From NCBI RefSeq assembly GCF_001641265.1, contig NW_020167521.1:124001-188000 (forward strand): a DNA stretch of 64,000 nucleotides. The letters run 5' to 3'. How positions within the stretch are numbered: the stretch's first letter is position 1; each line of letters begins with the position of its first letter. Below, piece after piece: positions 53,661 through 63,079 of this stretch. Source of the DNA: Pseudogymnoascus destructans. Taxonomy: Eukaryota > Ascomycota > Leotiomycetes > Thelebolales > Thelebolaceae. The translations under genes were made by a program, and so were the position numbers. The notes under the pieces are model-generated. The model worked only from the letters and a program-made list of their open reading frames with translations, was not told where the DNA came from and made no database searches.

Positions 53661-53946
53661 TGTTACGGTGGGGTTGTACGCCCAAAAAATGACAATTTTT
53701 TCTGCGGGGAATTGTCTAGCCCCTGCTAAGCCCAGGAGGCTCGGCTTGTTCGGACTTTGGGGGTTTCCCCAGGGCTACAAATAGCGTACGTAGGCCTGTA
53801 GATTAGGTAAAAAATTCAATTGATTCTATTCTATATACTGTAATCTACTGACGAGTTTTCGTGCCCGTTGCGCAAAAGCCCGAAGGTCCGGTCACCAAAG
53901 ACACCACACAATTTGTGTGTAATCGCTATATTTCGGTCCTTCAACA
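53661..53946 (+). mobile_element. Solo or 5' LTR, probably copia type, with primer-binding-like site
   Basis: TGTTACGG...TTCAACA boundaries (286 bp) are followed at once by GGTTATGAGCCCGGCG, a primer-binding-site-like sequence. The internal region is lost after about 50-200 bp. It starts 39 bp after the hda1 stop codon, so hda1 transcripts may end inside it. Assignment to copia is inferred. Confidence 0.6.
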
Positions 53947-54173
53947 GGTTATGAGCCCGGCGACGGTTAGGAAGCTTCATGTTTTGAACTGAAGAATTGA
54001 TTCCGAAGTCTCACAATAAAGTGAGAGCATGAGTTACCCACTGGTAATACTCAGTCTAAAGGCAGTGTATTAGATAGCATTATACGGCCCGTATACGGGT
54101 TCATTTTTGTAACCAGTGCGTATACGATACGGGTTCAACTTAATATGCAATAGCACTAGTTAATCCGATGCGG
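53947..54173. other. Residual LTR-element internal DNA
   Basis: Short non-coding stretch between the LTR and the right inverted-repeat arm; no gene seen. Confidence 0.4.
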
Positions 54174-55455
54174 AGCCACCCAAGGAAGGGATGATTTTAC
54201 TAAGACAACACACTGTCTTAGAAAACAGAGCCAAAGGGTCGTAGCTTAGACTATTCCACAACGCAGCAATCAGGTGTGTGATGTAGTGAAGTGGTTCAGA
54301 CAAGTTGCAACAAATGTTGAGTCTGGGAACTCAGGGGTAAGTCAGAGGTTAACACCTCACTGACTTTTCAGAAACAAGGAGTAACAAGATGAATGCTTGG
54401 AAGCTTGGAAAAGACGTGGAAGTATGTGATAGTCGATTTACTGTATTGTCTGCTTGCCCTTTCTTAAGGAAAGGGCAATCCTATTTATGCTAAAGGAGTG
54501 TAGTTCTCTCATTTTCCAAGACTTTCCAAGACTTACCAGGCTTGGTAACTGTAGTCGACGTAAGAGAATCCCATAGAACCATCTCTTAGGTTCCTAGCCT
54601 ATAGGAAGTAAAAGGAGGTCCAACATAGTACCCCTATAGACAAATTATGTCATAGACAAATTATGTCATAACTTAACCAATCTTGTGGGTAACTAAAGAG
54701 CGATGACGTGTAATGAATCATAGAGGTTCGTAGGAGCTTTTAGAGCTATCGTTCATGCTCCTAGGCCTCTAGTTGGTAGAGATATGTCATGTGGTAGTAT
54801 GAGTGATGTCATGTAATGAATCATAGAGGGTTGTAGAGATATGCTATGTGGTAATATCGGCCCAGTAACTAAGGAGCGATGATGTGTAATGAATCATAGA
54901 TGGTTGTAGCAATTGTTGAGTAGTATTGCTCTTGTTGTTGGTGTGATAAGCCAAAATATGTATAGTGACTTGTAGGTTTGTGTAACGCTGACTTCTAAAC
55001 GATAGAAGACACAGAGGTTCTCTTGCGTAAAGGTTTACTTATCAGAGGAGGCAGGGGATCAGACACAAAGGCTTCAAGTAACACGTTACTAGTATATAAC
55101 AAATACTGTATTGAGTTGAGCACGAAGCTCCTATCTAAGGAAATACTATCTACTTATATAGTGGCGTCGTGCCTAGTGGACTCTTGGGAACTCACTCGAG
55201 TCCTCGGAGTCCTGGACTCTTAGGACTCTTCTCATCATCCTGCGAGTCCATCACGTGCCTAGTGGACTCCTGGGAACTCACTCGAGTCCTCGGAGTCCTG
55301 GACTCTTAGGACTCTTCTCATCATCCTGCGAGTCCGTCACGTGATACTTTCGGAACTACTATTCCCCGCTGCCCCTCCAGGTACCAGGGCCGGTCTCATG
55401 CGACCTCCCTCCTTCCTGTCCTGTAGTTGGCCAGCCTTCTTGTTCAGTCGTAACA
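54174..55455 (+). repeat. Right arm of the 1.28-kb inverted repeat flanking hda1
   Basis: Reverse complement of 48535-49817. In plus orientation it holds inverted leader, inverted LTR2 (about 54315-54625), the spacer, and LTR1 at 54981-55455. The inner boundary at 54174 is a truncation point, while the left arm continues into true leader sequence. Confidence 0.92.
54981..55455 (+). mobile_element. Solo LTR1 (475 bp) with 5-bp target duplication
   Basis: TGTAACGCTG...CGTAACA termini, flanked on both sides by GTTTG (54976-54980 and 55456-55460). This is a textbook solo LTR with an intact target duplication, showing that LTR1 inserted here first. It contains the same 86-bp internal duplication and a TCACGTGA octamer (55337-55344). 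Confidence 0.9.
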
Positions 55456-55779
55456 GTTTGAGGAGGAAATTTCCAAGTTTGCTCTTGAGTTTGATAGCAA
55501 ACTGAGTGCAACGAATGTCAGTATGACACTTATCCCTGAGTTCTCAGACTCAAATTTGTTATAACTTGTCTAAACCACTCCACTATATCATACACCTGAT
55601 TGCTGCATTGTGAAATAGTCTAAGCTACGACCCTTTGGCTCTTTTTCCTAAGACAGTGTGTTGTCTTAGTAAAATCATCCCTCCCCTGGGTGGCTAGATT
55701 CTCACATCTGGTGCACCCACCATTACACCTTGTCTGCTTCAAGCTTCAACTATTTCTATAGCAGCACTTCGATACTACA

Positions 55780-57204
55780 ATGGAGGACGACCAAGCTCCT
55801 ACAACTACTGCTGAACAGCAGATGCAACAACTGTTTGCCTTTATACAAACTATAGCAAACAAACTTGAGAATTTGGAAAACACCTTTCAAGCCAACACTT
55901 CAGCAACACAATCTTCAACTCAGACACATCATACAGAGCTTCCCACAGCTCCTCTGGCTATGTCGGGTACCCCAGGTGCACTTCCTAAAGTGCAAACACC
56001 AGATTTATACCATGGAGACAGGAGGAAGTTGAAGGGATTTCTTATGCAACTGGACATCTACTTCACCCTCAGGCCTCATCAGTTCACCTCAGACGTCCAG
56101 AAGATATATTTCGCTGCCAGCTACCTCCGTGGATCTGCATTCAACTTCTTTGAGCCATATCTTAGAAGACTTAGTGGCAACAACCAAAATACCACTACGC
56201 CTTTGATTACCTCTTATGACCAGTTTCAAGAGGAACTTACCAGGACCTTTGGAGACATCAACGAAACTGTTACAGCAGAAAGAGAGCTACAGAAGCTATG
56301 TGTAACGCTGACTTCTAAATGATAGAAGACACAGAGGTTTCTTGCGTAAGGTTGACTTGACAGAGGAGGCAGGGGATTAGACACAAAGGCTTTCCAAGTA
56401 ACACATTACAGTATTGTAAAGAATACTATATTGAGTTGAGCACGAAGCTCCTATCTAAGGAAATACTATCTACTTATATAGTGGCGTCGTGCCTCATGGG
56501 TAATCTGGATAGTTGGCGGATAGCTAGATATTCAGGATAGTTCGTGGATAGCTCAACTATCCAATATCCACTAGTTTCTGGAACTATCCATTAGCCCCGT
56601 CACATGGCAGCCTACCCTGCTTCCCACTGTGACTCACACATCACGTTACTAGGCCCTGGCCCTGTAACCATGACATCATGTTACTATAGCCGTAACACTA
56701 TGTCAAAAGACCTCTGCTGCTCAGTATACAACAGAATCTAGGAGAATCACTTCTCACTTGACTTGGAATGAAGAAGCCTTAGTCTTCACTTACTACCAAG
56801 GGCTCAAGAGCTCTATTAAGGATGAACTCAGCAAAGAAGAACGCCCTACAACACTTCAAACGCTTATAGAGAAAGCTGTCAGACTTGATGATAGGCTTTT
56901 TGAAAGAAGAAAGGAGAAGAACCAAGACTGGCATCCAACAAGAAATTTCAACAATTACACCTCTACACCAACTGCTAAGGACTCAGCACCTGAACCTATG
57001 GACTTAGACGCCTCTATAAAGAGATCTACAGCAAATCCAGCACCTCAGCCTACAAGAAGCCCTCAAAAACTGAAAAGGGGTAAACTTACTCCTCAAGAAA
57101 GAAAACACAGAATGGACAACAACCTTTGTTTATACTGTGGCAAAGGGGGGCACAGAATTCAGGATGCTATTCAGCACGGGGGAGTGCTGATTCAAAACAT
57201 ATAG
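55780..57204 (+). pseudogene. Gypsy gag, interrupted by a solo LTR
   Basis: Structural capsid gene of the gypsy element. It starts MEDDQAPTTTAEQQMQQLFA with a coiled-coil start; the capsid-like region runs from TPDLYHGDRRKLKGFLMQLD to ELQKL, then the 397-bp LTR at 56301-56697. The frame resumes at 56703 and contains LTWNEEALVFTYYQGLKSSI and the beginning of a CCHC knuckle (CLYCGKGGH). At a G6 run near 57147 the frame changes to the protease frame. Not functional as it stands. Confidence 0.85.
56301..56697 (+). mobile_element. Solo LTR (397 bp) inside gag, 5-bp target duplication
   Basis: TGTAACGCTG...CGTAACA termini, flanked by CTATG at 56296-56300 and 56698-56702. The first 170 bp are close to LTR1, but the central part differs and lacks the 86-bp duplication, so it is a related subfamily. 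Removing it and one CTATG rejoins the gag frame locally. Confidence 0.92.
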
Positions 57205-57955
57205 CAGCCTCAGACACAGTCACAGCTGCTATTCCTGAAAAACTTGAAAAATCCCCACCAGGCACAACTTCAACTGAGACTACAACTTCTCCCCTAGACA
57301 ACAAAGATGTGTCGATGGTGCTTTCTCAGAGTTTCACACACCTGTTAATACCTATTCAACTCCATTTCAAACAACAAGTGTTATCTACAAGGGCTATGAT
57401 AGACTCAGGGGCAACAGGCAACTTTATATCTCAAGACCTCATCTTGACACACCAGTTACCTACAATTCCCAAACGCACTCCAGAGTTGCTCCGAGTCATT
57501 GATGGAACTCCTATCAGTTCAGGTTCCATTACCTGCAACACCCCAGTACTCAAACTTGAGATTCCCCTAGGAAAATCAACATTTTCAGACACCATCTCTT
57601 TAGATGTTATACCAATGAAGTACCCAGTCATCCTAGGTCTTCCATGGCTTCAAAGGCATGATCCAAATATCAATTGGAATCATTTATCACTTGGGTTTAG
57701 CTCAAATCCTGAGCTCAATACTGAAAAAACCCTTCAAGCCTCAGTTACCCCTATTCAGGTCCAAGACTCAGACTTGTCCCAGATCAAGGATTTTGACCAA
57801 ACTATGGACGATATATCATCTCTGATATGGGTTAAACCTTTCCAACCTGTCCTGGAGATAGCAGCTACTTCAGATTTGGAGAAATCATCTCAGGAGGTCA
57901 TTTTGCCTTTAGCATACCAAGACTACCAACATCTTTTTGACAAGGCAAAGGCATC
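57126..57955 (+). pseudogene. Gypsy protease region
   Basis: Retropepsin-type aspartic protease: the catalytic Asp is in RAMIDSGATGNFIS, and the flap end and ILGLPWLQRHDPNINW follow. The frame ends near LFDKAKASILP, the place where reverse transcriptase normally begins, and then enters inverted sequence. The open frame continues artificially to 58070. Confidence 0.8.
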
Positions 57956-58205
57956 AATTCTGCCAAAGCTTCTCAAGAGAGGAGCCTTTCTTGTGGAGGT
58001 ATTCCAAAGTTCTTTTGGCAAAGGGATCGTGGTTGTAAGCATCTTTGAATGCTTTAAGAAGTGTTGCTGAGGGTGTATAGTCTTTAAAGGTCTCTGGTTT
58101 CTGAGAAGAGGTAATGGGGGCAACTTGGTCTTGAGGGGATAAGTTTCCCTCTAAGTCCTCTGTAGTGTGAGGGTTGCTTAAAGATGCTGCTATGAGCTTT
58201 GTAGA
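57950..58205 (-). pseudogene. Inverted RNase H-integrase linker piece of the gypsy element
   Basis: The reverse strand gives NPHTTEDLEGNLSPQDQVAP and later a block containing KDAYNHDPFAK, which look like the linker between RNase H and integrase in gypsy Pol. Its orientation is opposite to the protease before it and the integrase after it, so an internal inversion with deletion has occurred. Confidence 0.6.
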
Positions 58206-58435
58206 GTCCTACACGGCAAAAGCCCTATGGCCTCTTGCAGCCTCTACCTATACCAGAACGCCCATGGGACTCCATATCCATTGACTTTATAGTCAAGTTG
58301 CCTCCTTCTATCCCAAAAGGGGGTGCTACCCCTTATGACTCTATCCTTGTGGTGGTAGAAAGGCTCACAAAAATGGCACACTTTGAGCCTTGCAATGAGA
58401 CTATCACAGCTTCTGAACTTGCGTGGCTATTCCTG
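58206..58435 (+). pseudogene. Gypsy integrase core fragment
   Basis: Contains RPWDSISIDFIVKLPPS, YDSILVVVERLTKMAHF and ITASELAWLF, the first part of the rve integrase core including the first catalytic Asp. It is then cut by SDR sequence within an open frame. Confidence 0.8.
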
Positions 58436-58801
58436 CACATCCATCCTGGACTCGTGAAGACGCCGGAGTTCGAGCACGCCAGGTTCTCGCCGTTCGTTAC
58501 GTGACTGTTTAACTGGGTGGTGCTCCCGCTGCTGACGCCGTTTCTGCTAGATCTGAAGGAGTCGGGGGAGAGGAACTTGTTTATGGCTACGTCAGCGATG
58601 TTTCGAGGGAGATTGAGTGGAGAGGGGGAGGCGGGGACTATGGTGCCGGTGGTAGAGGAGGAGGTGGCGATGGGGGTGAATGGATTGATCGGCGGTGGGG
58701 TGTATGCAGTTAATTGGAATGGGGAGGTGTGCAAAGGGAGTGAGAAGTTCTATCGGGAATGGAAAAGGAGATACAGGAAACACAACAGCAAACAACAATA
58801 G
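58436..58801 (+). pseudogene. Short-chain dehydrogenase C-terminal fragment
   Basis: Begins at HPGLVKTPEFEHARFSPF, the block after the SDR catalytic site (PGxVxT). A TGA at 58502-58504 replaces a likely Trp codon. It continues LLTPFLLDLKESGERNLFMA and GLIGGGVYAVNWNGEV, the usual end of fungal SDRs with ESGERHLF and GSGVYSVDWDG. The N-terminal half is absent. Its GC-rich, codon-biased sequence differs from the AT-rich TE before it, so it is gene-derived DNA. Confidence 0.75.
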
Positions 58802-59789
58802 AAATGAAGGTGGACTTGGAGAGATTCAACATTCCCAGTGGAAATTGAACATGGTCAAGGGAAATCGCAGATGCTTAGCACTCACCTCGCCCCGCCACTG
58901 GTGAAGCATCAGATCAGGGATGACGGTTACGACGGCACCAATTTCCAAGGGAGACTTGTATCATGTTTGTTGGAGTATATGTCAGAATATACCAGAATAT
59001 ATCAGAGTAGGACCACAATAGGCCCTTTCCGCATCGGGAATTGTCCTATTCAAGCAATTGTGTCGCCTCTTGGTTTGACGTTGTGGTCGATGACGCTCTA
59101 GATGTTTCGGAGCCAAGTGCCTTGGAGATCGCCTGTGCTCACAATTAAGCGATACCAAGACAAGTCGCGCCGCATCTACTCCGTACCCTGGCATTTCCCC
59201 CTTTCCAAAATTCACAAAAAGCACAAAAAACACAAAAGTCCATTTTTTACCTTTATGAGAGCCTCAACGGATGTCGCCCTGGGATTCTGATACTGGAACT
59301 CTGCTACTTCGTATATCGCTCCACATACGGGCTCTCCCATACGGACTGCTCTCTATACAGACTCGAGAAACTTTCCCCGGACTGTGAAACTGCTGTAGCC
59401 AGCAGATCACTCTCCCTTGGATGGCATCTTGGCATCGGCGCTGGTTTGCTTGAACCCCATCATTTATCCCACCAACGGCTGGCGGCAGACAGTGGGGTCT
59501 GGCCGATCTGCATCACTCATTACTGCTGTTTAAAGGCACTCAAGCTTTCTCGACGCCATGGCGAAACCCGCCCTGGCCTGGAACACGGGCGAGGTCTGTC
59601 GCTTGCGGCTCACCTTTCCTCGATCGGCTATGATAGACTGCGGCATTTCTCACCCATGGGAGAATGCCGCTACGAACATACTGAGTGCACTCCCAAAAAG
59701 AGATGTCAACGCTTGAGCACCTGGTGCAACGGTTGGAACACCTTCCGAGACTATCGTGAACTCCACCATGACCCGAACAACCGAATTCC
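58802..59789. other. No gene recognised
   Basis: Flanks the SDR fragment and leads into the transposase relic. An open frame starts at 59446, but its first 115 codons have no transposase similarity and are not called. Confidence 0.4.
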
Positions 59790-61057
59790 TGGAGGTGAGA
59801 GAGTTATAGTACCACGAGCAGCAAAGGAGCTATATACTCCAAGCCCTGAGAATCGTACGTCTATTACAGTAATAGAGACAGTATCTGCAGCTGGAAAAGT
59901 GATTCCACCTGTACTTATCATTCCGGACAAAGTTCATATGGATTCGTGGTACCCTGGGAACCTCAAGAGTAGTGAGCTGATACTACTCTCCGAAACTGGC
60001 TATTCGAACAGTGAGCTTGCCTTACGGTGGCTACAGCATTTTGCAGAGCATACTGCTCAGTACGATGATGGGAGTGGGAATCCCAAGGTTCTACTCCTTG
60101 ATTCTCATATAAGCCATACGAGCGATGATTTCATCATTGCAGCAGATGAATTGAACATTATCTTATTCGCCTTTCCTAGCCATCTTACACACGTTTTACA
60201 GCAATTAGACGTGGGATTATTCCAGCCATATAAGCACTGGCACCGAGAGGCTGTGCTTCATGCCATACGGAAAATGGAGGTTACGTACGACCTACCCTCG
60301 TTTATGAGAGATCTCACCAAAATCCGGGACCAGACTTTTAAGGAGTATAATATTACTTCAGCTTTCCGGAAAGCTGGAATCTGGCCCATAAGCCGTAATA
60401 CAGCACTCGAAAAGCTCCATACATACTCGCAGCCTACGCCTACACCTACACAGCCTACGCCACCTACACCTACCCTACCAATACGGCCTATTACCCCTAA
60501 ACCCTCTACTTTTCGGCTACCGGAAATTACTTACCGGCACCGAAGAGGTGGTGGTGGCAGGCCAGCTCCAAGAGCTAGACCTGGTATTCCTCCGGCGCCA
60601 GGTGGAGGAATCGAAGAAGCGGGCAAGCCGAAGCCGGGCCCGCCTTCAGTATGGGGGCGAGCTCGTTGCTGCCGAAGCTCACGAGCTTCGGGCCCGTAAA
60701 GCCGAGCTTCTGGCTCAGAAGCTCGAAGCCAAAGAAGCCCGGAAACAGCGCCAGGCCAGAAACCGAGCCCGGAAGCAGCTTCGCCGGGCTGGAATTGAGG
60801 CCCGGAAGGAAGAGCGCCTACGGAAGAAGGCAGTGGCCCAATTCCGTAAGGAAGGCCTCCCAATTGCTCCTGAGTTTGAGGAGCCAATTCGGGACCCAGA
60901 AGCCCCCGAAAGCGAGTGCGAAAGCGAGTATGAAAGCTGTGAGAGCGAGGGTGGGAGTGGGAGTGGGAGTGGGAGTGGGAGTGGGAGTGGGAGTGGGAGT
61001 GGGAGTGGGAGTGGGAGTGGGAGTGGGAGTGGGAATGAGGAAGTGATAATTTCGTAA
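59790..61057 (+). pseudogene. Family B pogo-superfamily transposase, 5'-truncated and frameshifted
   Basis: DDE transposase relic starting at GGERVIVPRAAKELYTPSPE, without the N-terminal DNA-binding part and the first catalytic Asp. Second and third Asp lie in VLLLDSHISHTSDDF and LQQLDVGLFQPYKHWH, then AFRKAGIWPISRN. A frame change near 60540-60560 moves the reading to a Lys/Arg/Gln-rich coiled coil and a Gly-Ser repeat tail ending at 61057. It is the best preserved family B copy in the window and serves as reference for the split relic at 44131-47290. Confidence 0.83.
60946..61036 (+). repeat. (GGGAGT)n repeat coding Gly-Ser
   Basis: About 14 perfect hexamers encode an alternating Gly-Ser tail at the end of the family B transposase. 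Confidence 0.93.
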
Positions 61058-61454
61058 AATGGAATATTTAGGTAGCTTTACATACAAATTACTATGGTGG
61101 GGTACTTACGGTCGCAAATTTTTGAGTTGCTGCTCCGCTGACAGTTCTGGAAACGTAGCACGGGGGAACATCATGGCCATCCAAATCCCGAAGTCAGTCG
61201 TATGCTGTATGCGCCACCGCCAAACTATCCAGACGATACATTCATGCCCAAACATGAGGCGCTGGCAATCCACATGGGGCGATAAAACGCAGCAGGTCGC
61301 AATAACGGTGGTCAATGGTCAATACAGCCAATGCGCTAGAAGAGCACAGTAGAAGAAGCCCCCCAGGCGACATCAGACAGCTCCGCCTCACAGAAGCCAC
61401 AGAAGCCCCCCAGGCGCCATTAGACAGCTCCGCCTCACAGAAGCCCCCCAGGCC
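61058..61454. repeat. Non-coding flank with a short tandem repeat
   Basis: At about 61349-61452 a segment containing CAGCTCCGCCTCACAGAAGC and CCCCCCAGGC recurs two to three times. Nothing coding is seen. Confidence 0.6.
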
Positions 61455-62345
61455 AAGCGTACTGGGCGGATTTATGCGCTAGCATCGGCCGTCATCGTGT
61501 GGCTTGGTCTCGAGACCCTTGCGAATTTCGGGGCGGGAGATCCAGCAAACTGCTTCGCCACCTCGCAGGCCACTTACCCGGAGTGGGTCAAGGAGAACAC
61601 AATACCGCCATTTACCATTGACGAATGGATCCGAGTACAGTAGTCGATTTGCTTAGATATGCTTGGTTTCGGCAGCGTTGGGCGTGGCAGGAAATCTAAT
61701 TGGGGAACCGAAGTCGCGATATCCTATCAGCAGCCTCATTCCGGAGCCCATGAATAATACCTGCCCATCGTGGGCCCCGGACCTTGCGAAAGCCGAGGAG
61801 GCTAAGACCTTGATGTGGCAGATCAGCACTGGCGCTTCTAGAGCTGAGGCACGTTGCTTTGAATGGCGGTGTGCTAGAAGTGCATGGGGTGGTCCGCGGC
61901 ACTGTTGAAGGATATGTCAAGGCTGCCGGCGCTATTGCAGATGTTGAGAGATTGAAAGTCAGTGGCCAAACGGCTGCAAGATTGCGATATCGACTTGATA
62001 GATGAGCTTGTTTGCATAGGATGCGACTGCTTCACCAGGGATCGGCTCAATACGAGCGGCGTGTGGGTCCAACAACGACGCCCATTAGGAGGTGGAGACT
62101 CGAATGGCCCCATCGATATTAACCTAAGGAGAGAAAGCAGGGCAACAGCCTTATTGTCAGTGACAACGGACTGGTTGGGAAGGTCGGGGATGGCCGCGAG
62201 ATGGTCGGAGCAGCGAGACAGGCGATATGATCAGCACTGTACTCGGCCGCAACTCCCCTTTGATCCTTCGGCCGGCCGGTGACGACGCCTATGTTGTCAT
62301 CACAGGTGCCTTGATAGCAAATCTTTGCGACTCTGTATCTATCCT
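61455..62345 (+). pseudogene. HET-domain (heterokaryon incompatibility) gene remnant
   Basis: Scattered in several plus frames: GRIYALASAVIVWLGLE (about 61465-61515), a central HET-domain block; CPSWAPDLAKAEEAK (about 61760); VLEVHGVVRGTVEGYVKA (about 61870); and GDDAYVVITGALIANLC (about 62280), matching the C-terminal part of such proteins. Frame changes and stops between pieces rule out a working protein. HET proteins trigger cell death after fusion of unlike hyphae; this copy is dead. Confidence 0.65.
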
Positions 62346-62416
62346 CGGCCCTCTGCCCTCAGCCGCACTACACCACCACGGCTACAAATGAAACGACTCG
62401 TGAAGATCGCCGCTTA

Positions 62417-62530
62417 GGCCCGCTGCCGCAGGGCTGGATACGGGTTCGGGGTGAGAGGCAGCCTTCACAGCCGGTTTCTGTGGATTATTTTCGCAGCTTG
62501 ATTCACTGGGATCCGAGGCTGGACGCGGAT
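62417..62530 (+). pseudogene. WW-like motif fragment
   Basis: Translation gives GPLPQGWIRVRGERQPSQPV and then DYFRSLIHWDPRL, resembling a degenerate WW domain (LPxGW...DPR), which in some fungal HET proteins follows the HET domain. Probably part of the same dead gene. Confidence 0.5.
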
Positions 62531-62535
62531 GCGCT

Positions 62536-62684
62536 GAGAGATGGAGGAGAGATGGAGGAGAGATGGAGGAGAGATGGAGGAGAGATGGAGGAGAGATGGA
62601 GGAGAGATGGAGAGATGGAGGAGAGATGGAGGAGAGATGGAGGAGAGATGGAGGGAGGAGAGATGGAGGAGAGATATAGGAGTT
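62536..62684 (+). repeat. 12-bp tandem repeat (GGAGGAGAGATG)n
   Basis: About twelve units with a few deletions. Because the unit is a multiple of three, one frame stays open and encodes repeats of MEERWRRDGGE. Confidence 0.9.
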
Positions 62685-62685
62685 G

Positions 62686-63079
62686 TGATAAAAGACATTT
62701 CTGTTGAAGTAAAAGTGGTATTACCTGACGATGACTTCAGACTGAGCCAAGGCCGGATCGGCGCACATTATTGCGGCGCAAATACGGTTCTTGGTTTTGA
62801 GAACGGGACGGGTGAATAACGGCGTATAGAAACGGTAACCCCACAACGCGCTAAAGGCATGCCGCTACTGTTTTGAGAACGGGTCAGTTACCGTTGATGG
62901 TTTGAGAACGGGACACGTGAATACGAGGACTCATGCGGCGTATAGAAACGGTAACCCCACAACGGGCCAAGTATAGCGTGTTAATATTTAATGGTCTGGA
63001 CCACCACGTGGGACATTGATGGATGGACATTTAGCACTTAGATGTTCACATCAGCCATCCTTAACATCCTCAACTCAAA
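62686..63079. promoter_or_regulatory. Upstream region of the UstYa-like gene with direct repeats
   Basis: Contains two copies of TTTTGAGAACGGG-type segments and two of GCGTATAGAAACGGTAACCC (near 62820 and 62938), arranged as an imperfect duplication of about 115 bp. A possible TATA-like ATATTTAA is near 62982. Confidence 0.5.

Larger units (their letters stand above)
55456..58435 (+). mobile_element. Ty3/gypsy retrotransposon relic, scrambled
   Basis: Partial LTR2 end and leader (55456-55779), gag (55780-57204, split by a solo LTR), protease region (57126-57950), an inverted piece (about 57950-58205) and an integrase-core piece (58206-58435). Reverse transcriptase and most of RNase H are missing. 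The 3' LTR is missing because an SDR gene fragment follows directly. Confidence 0.85.

Noticed and set aside
59446..59789. N-terminal extension of the family B transposase frame
   Set aside because: No similarity to transposase DNA-binding domains; it appears to be flanking DNA that happens to be open.
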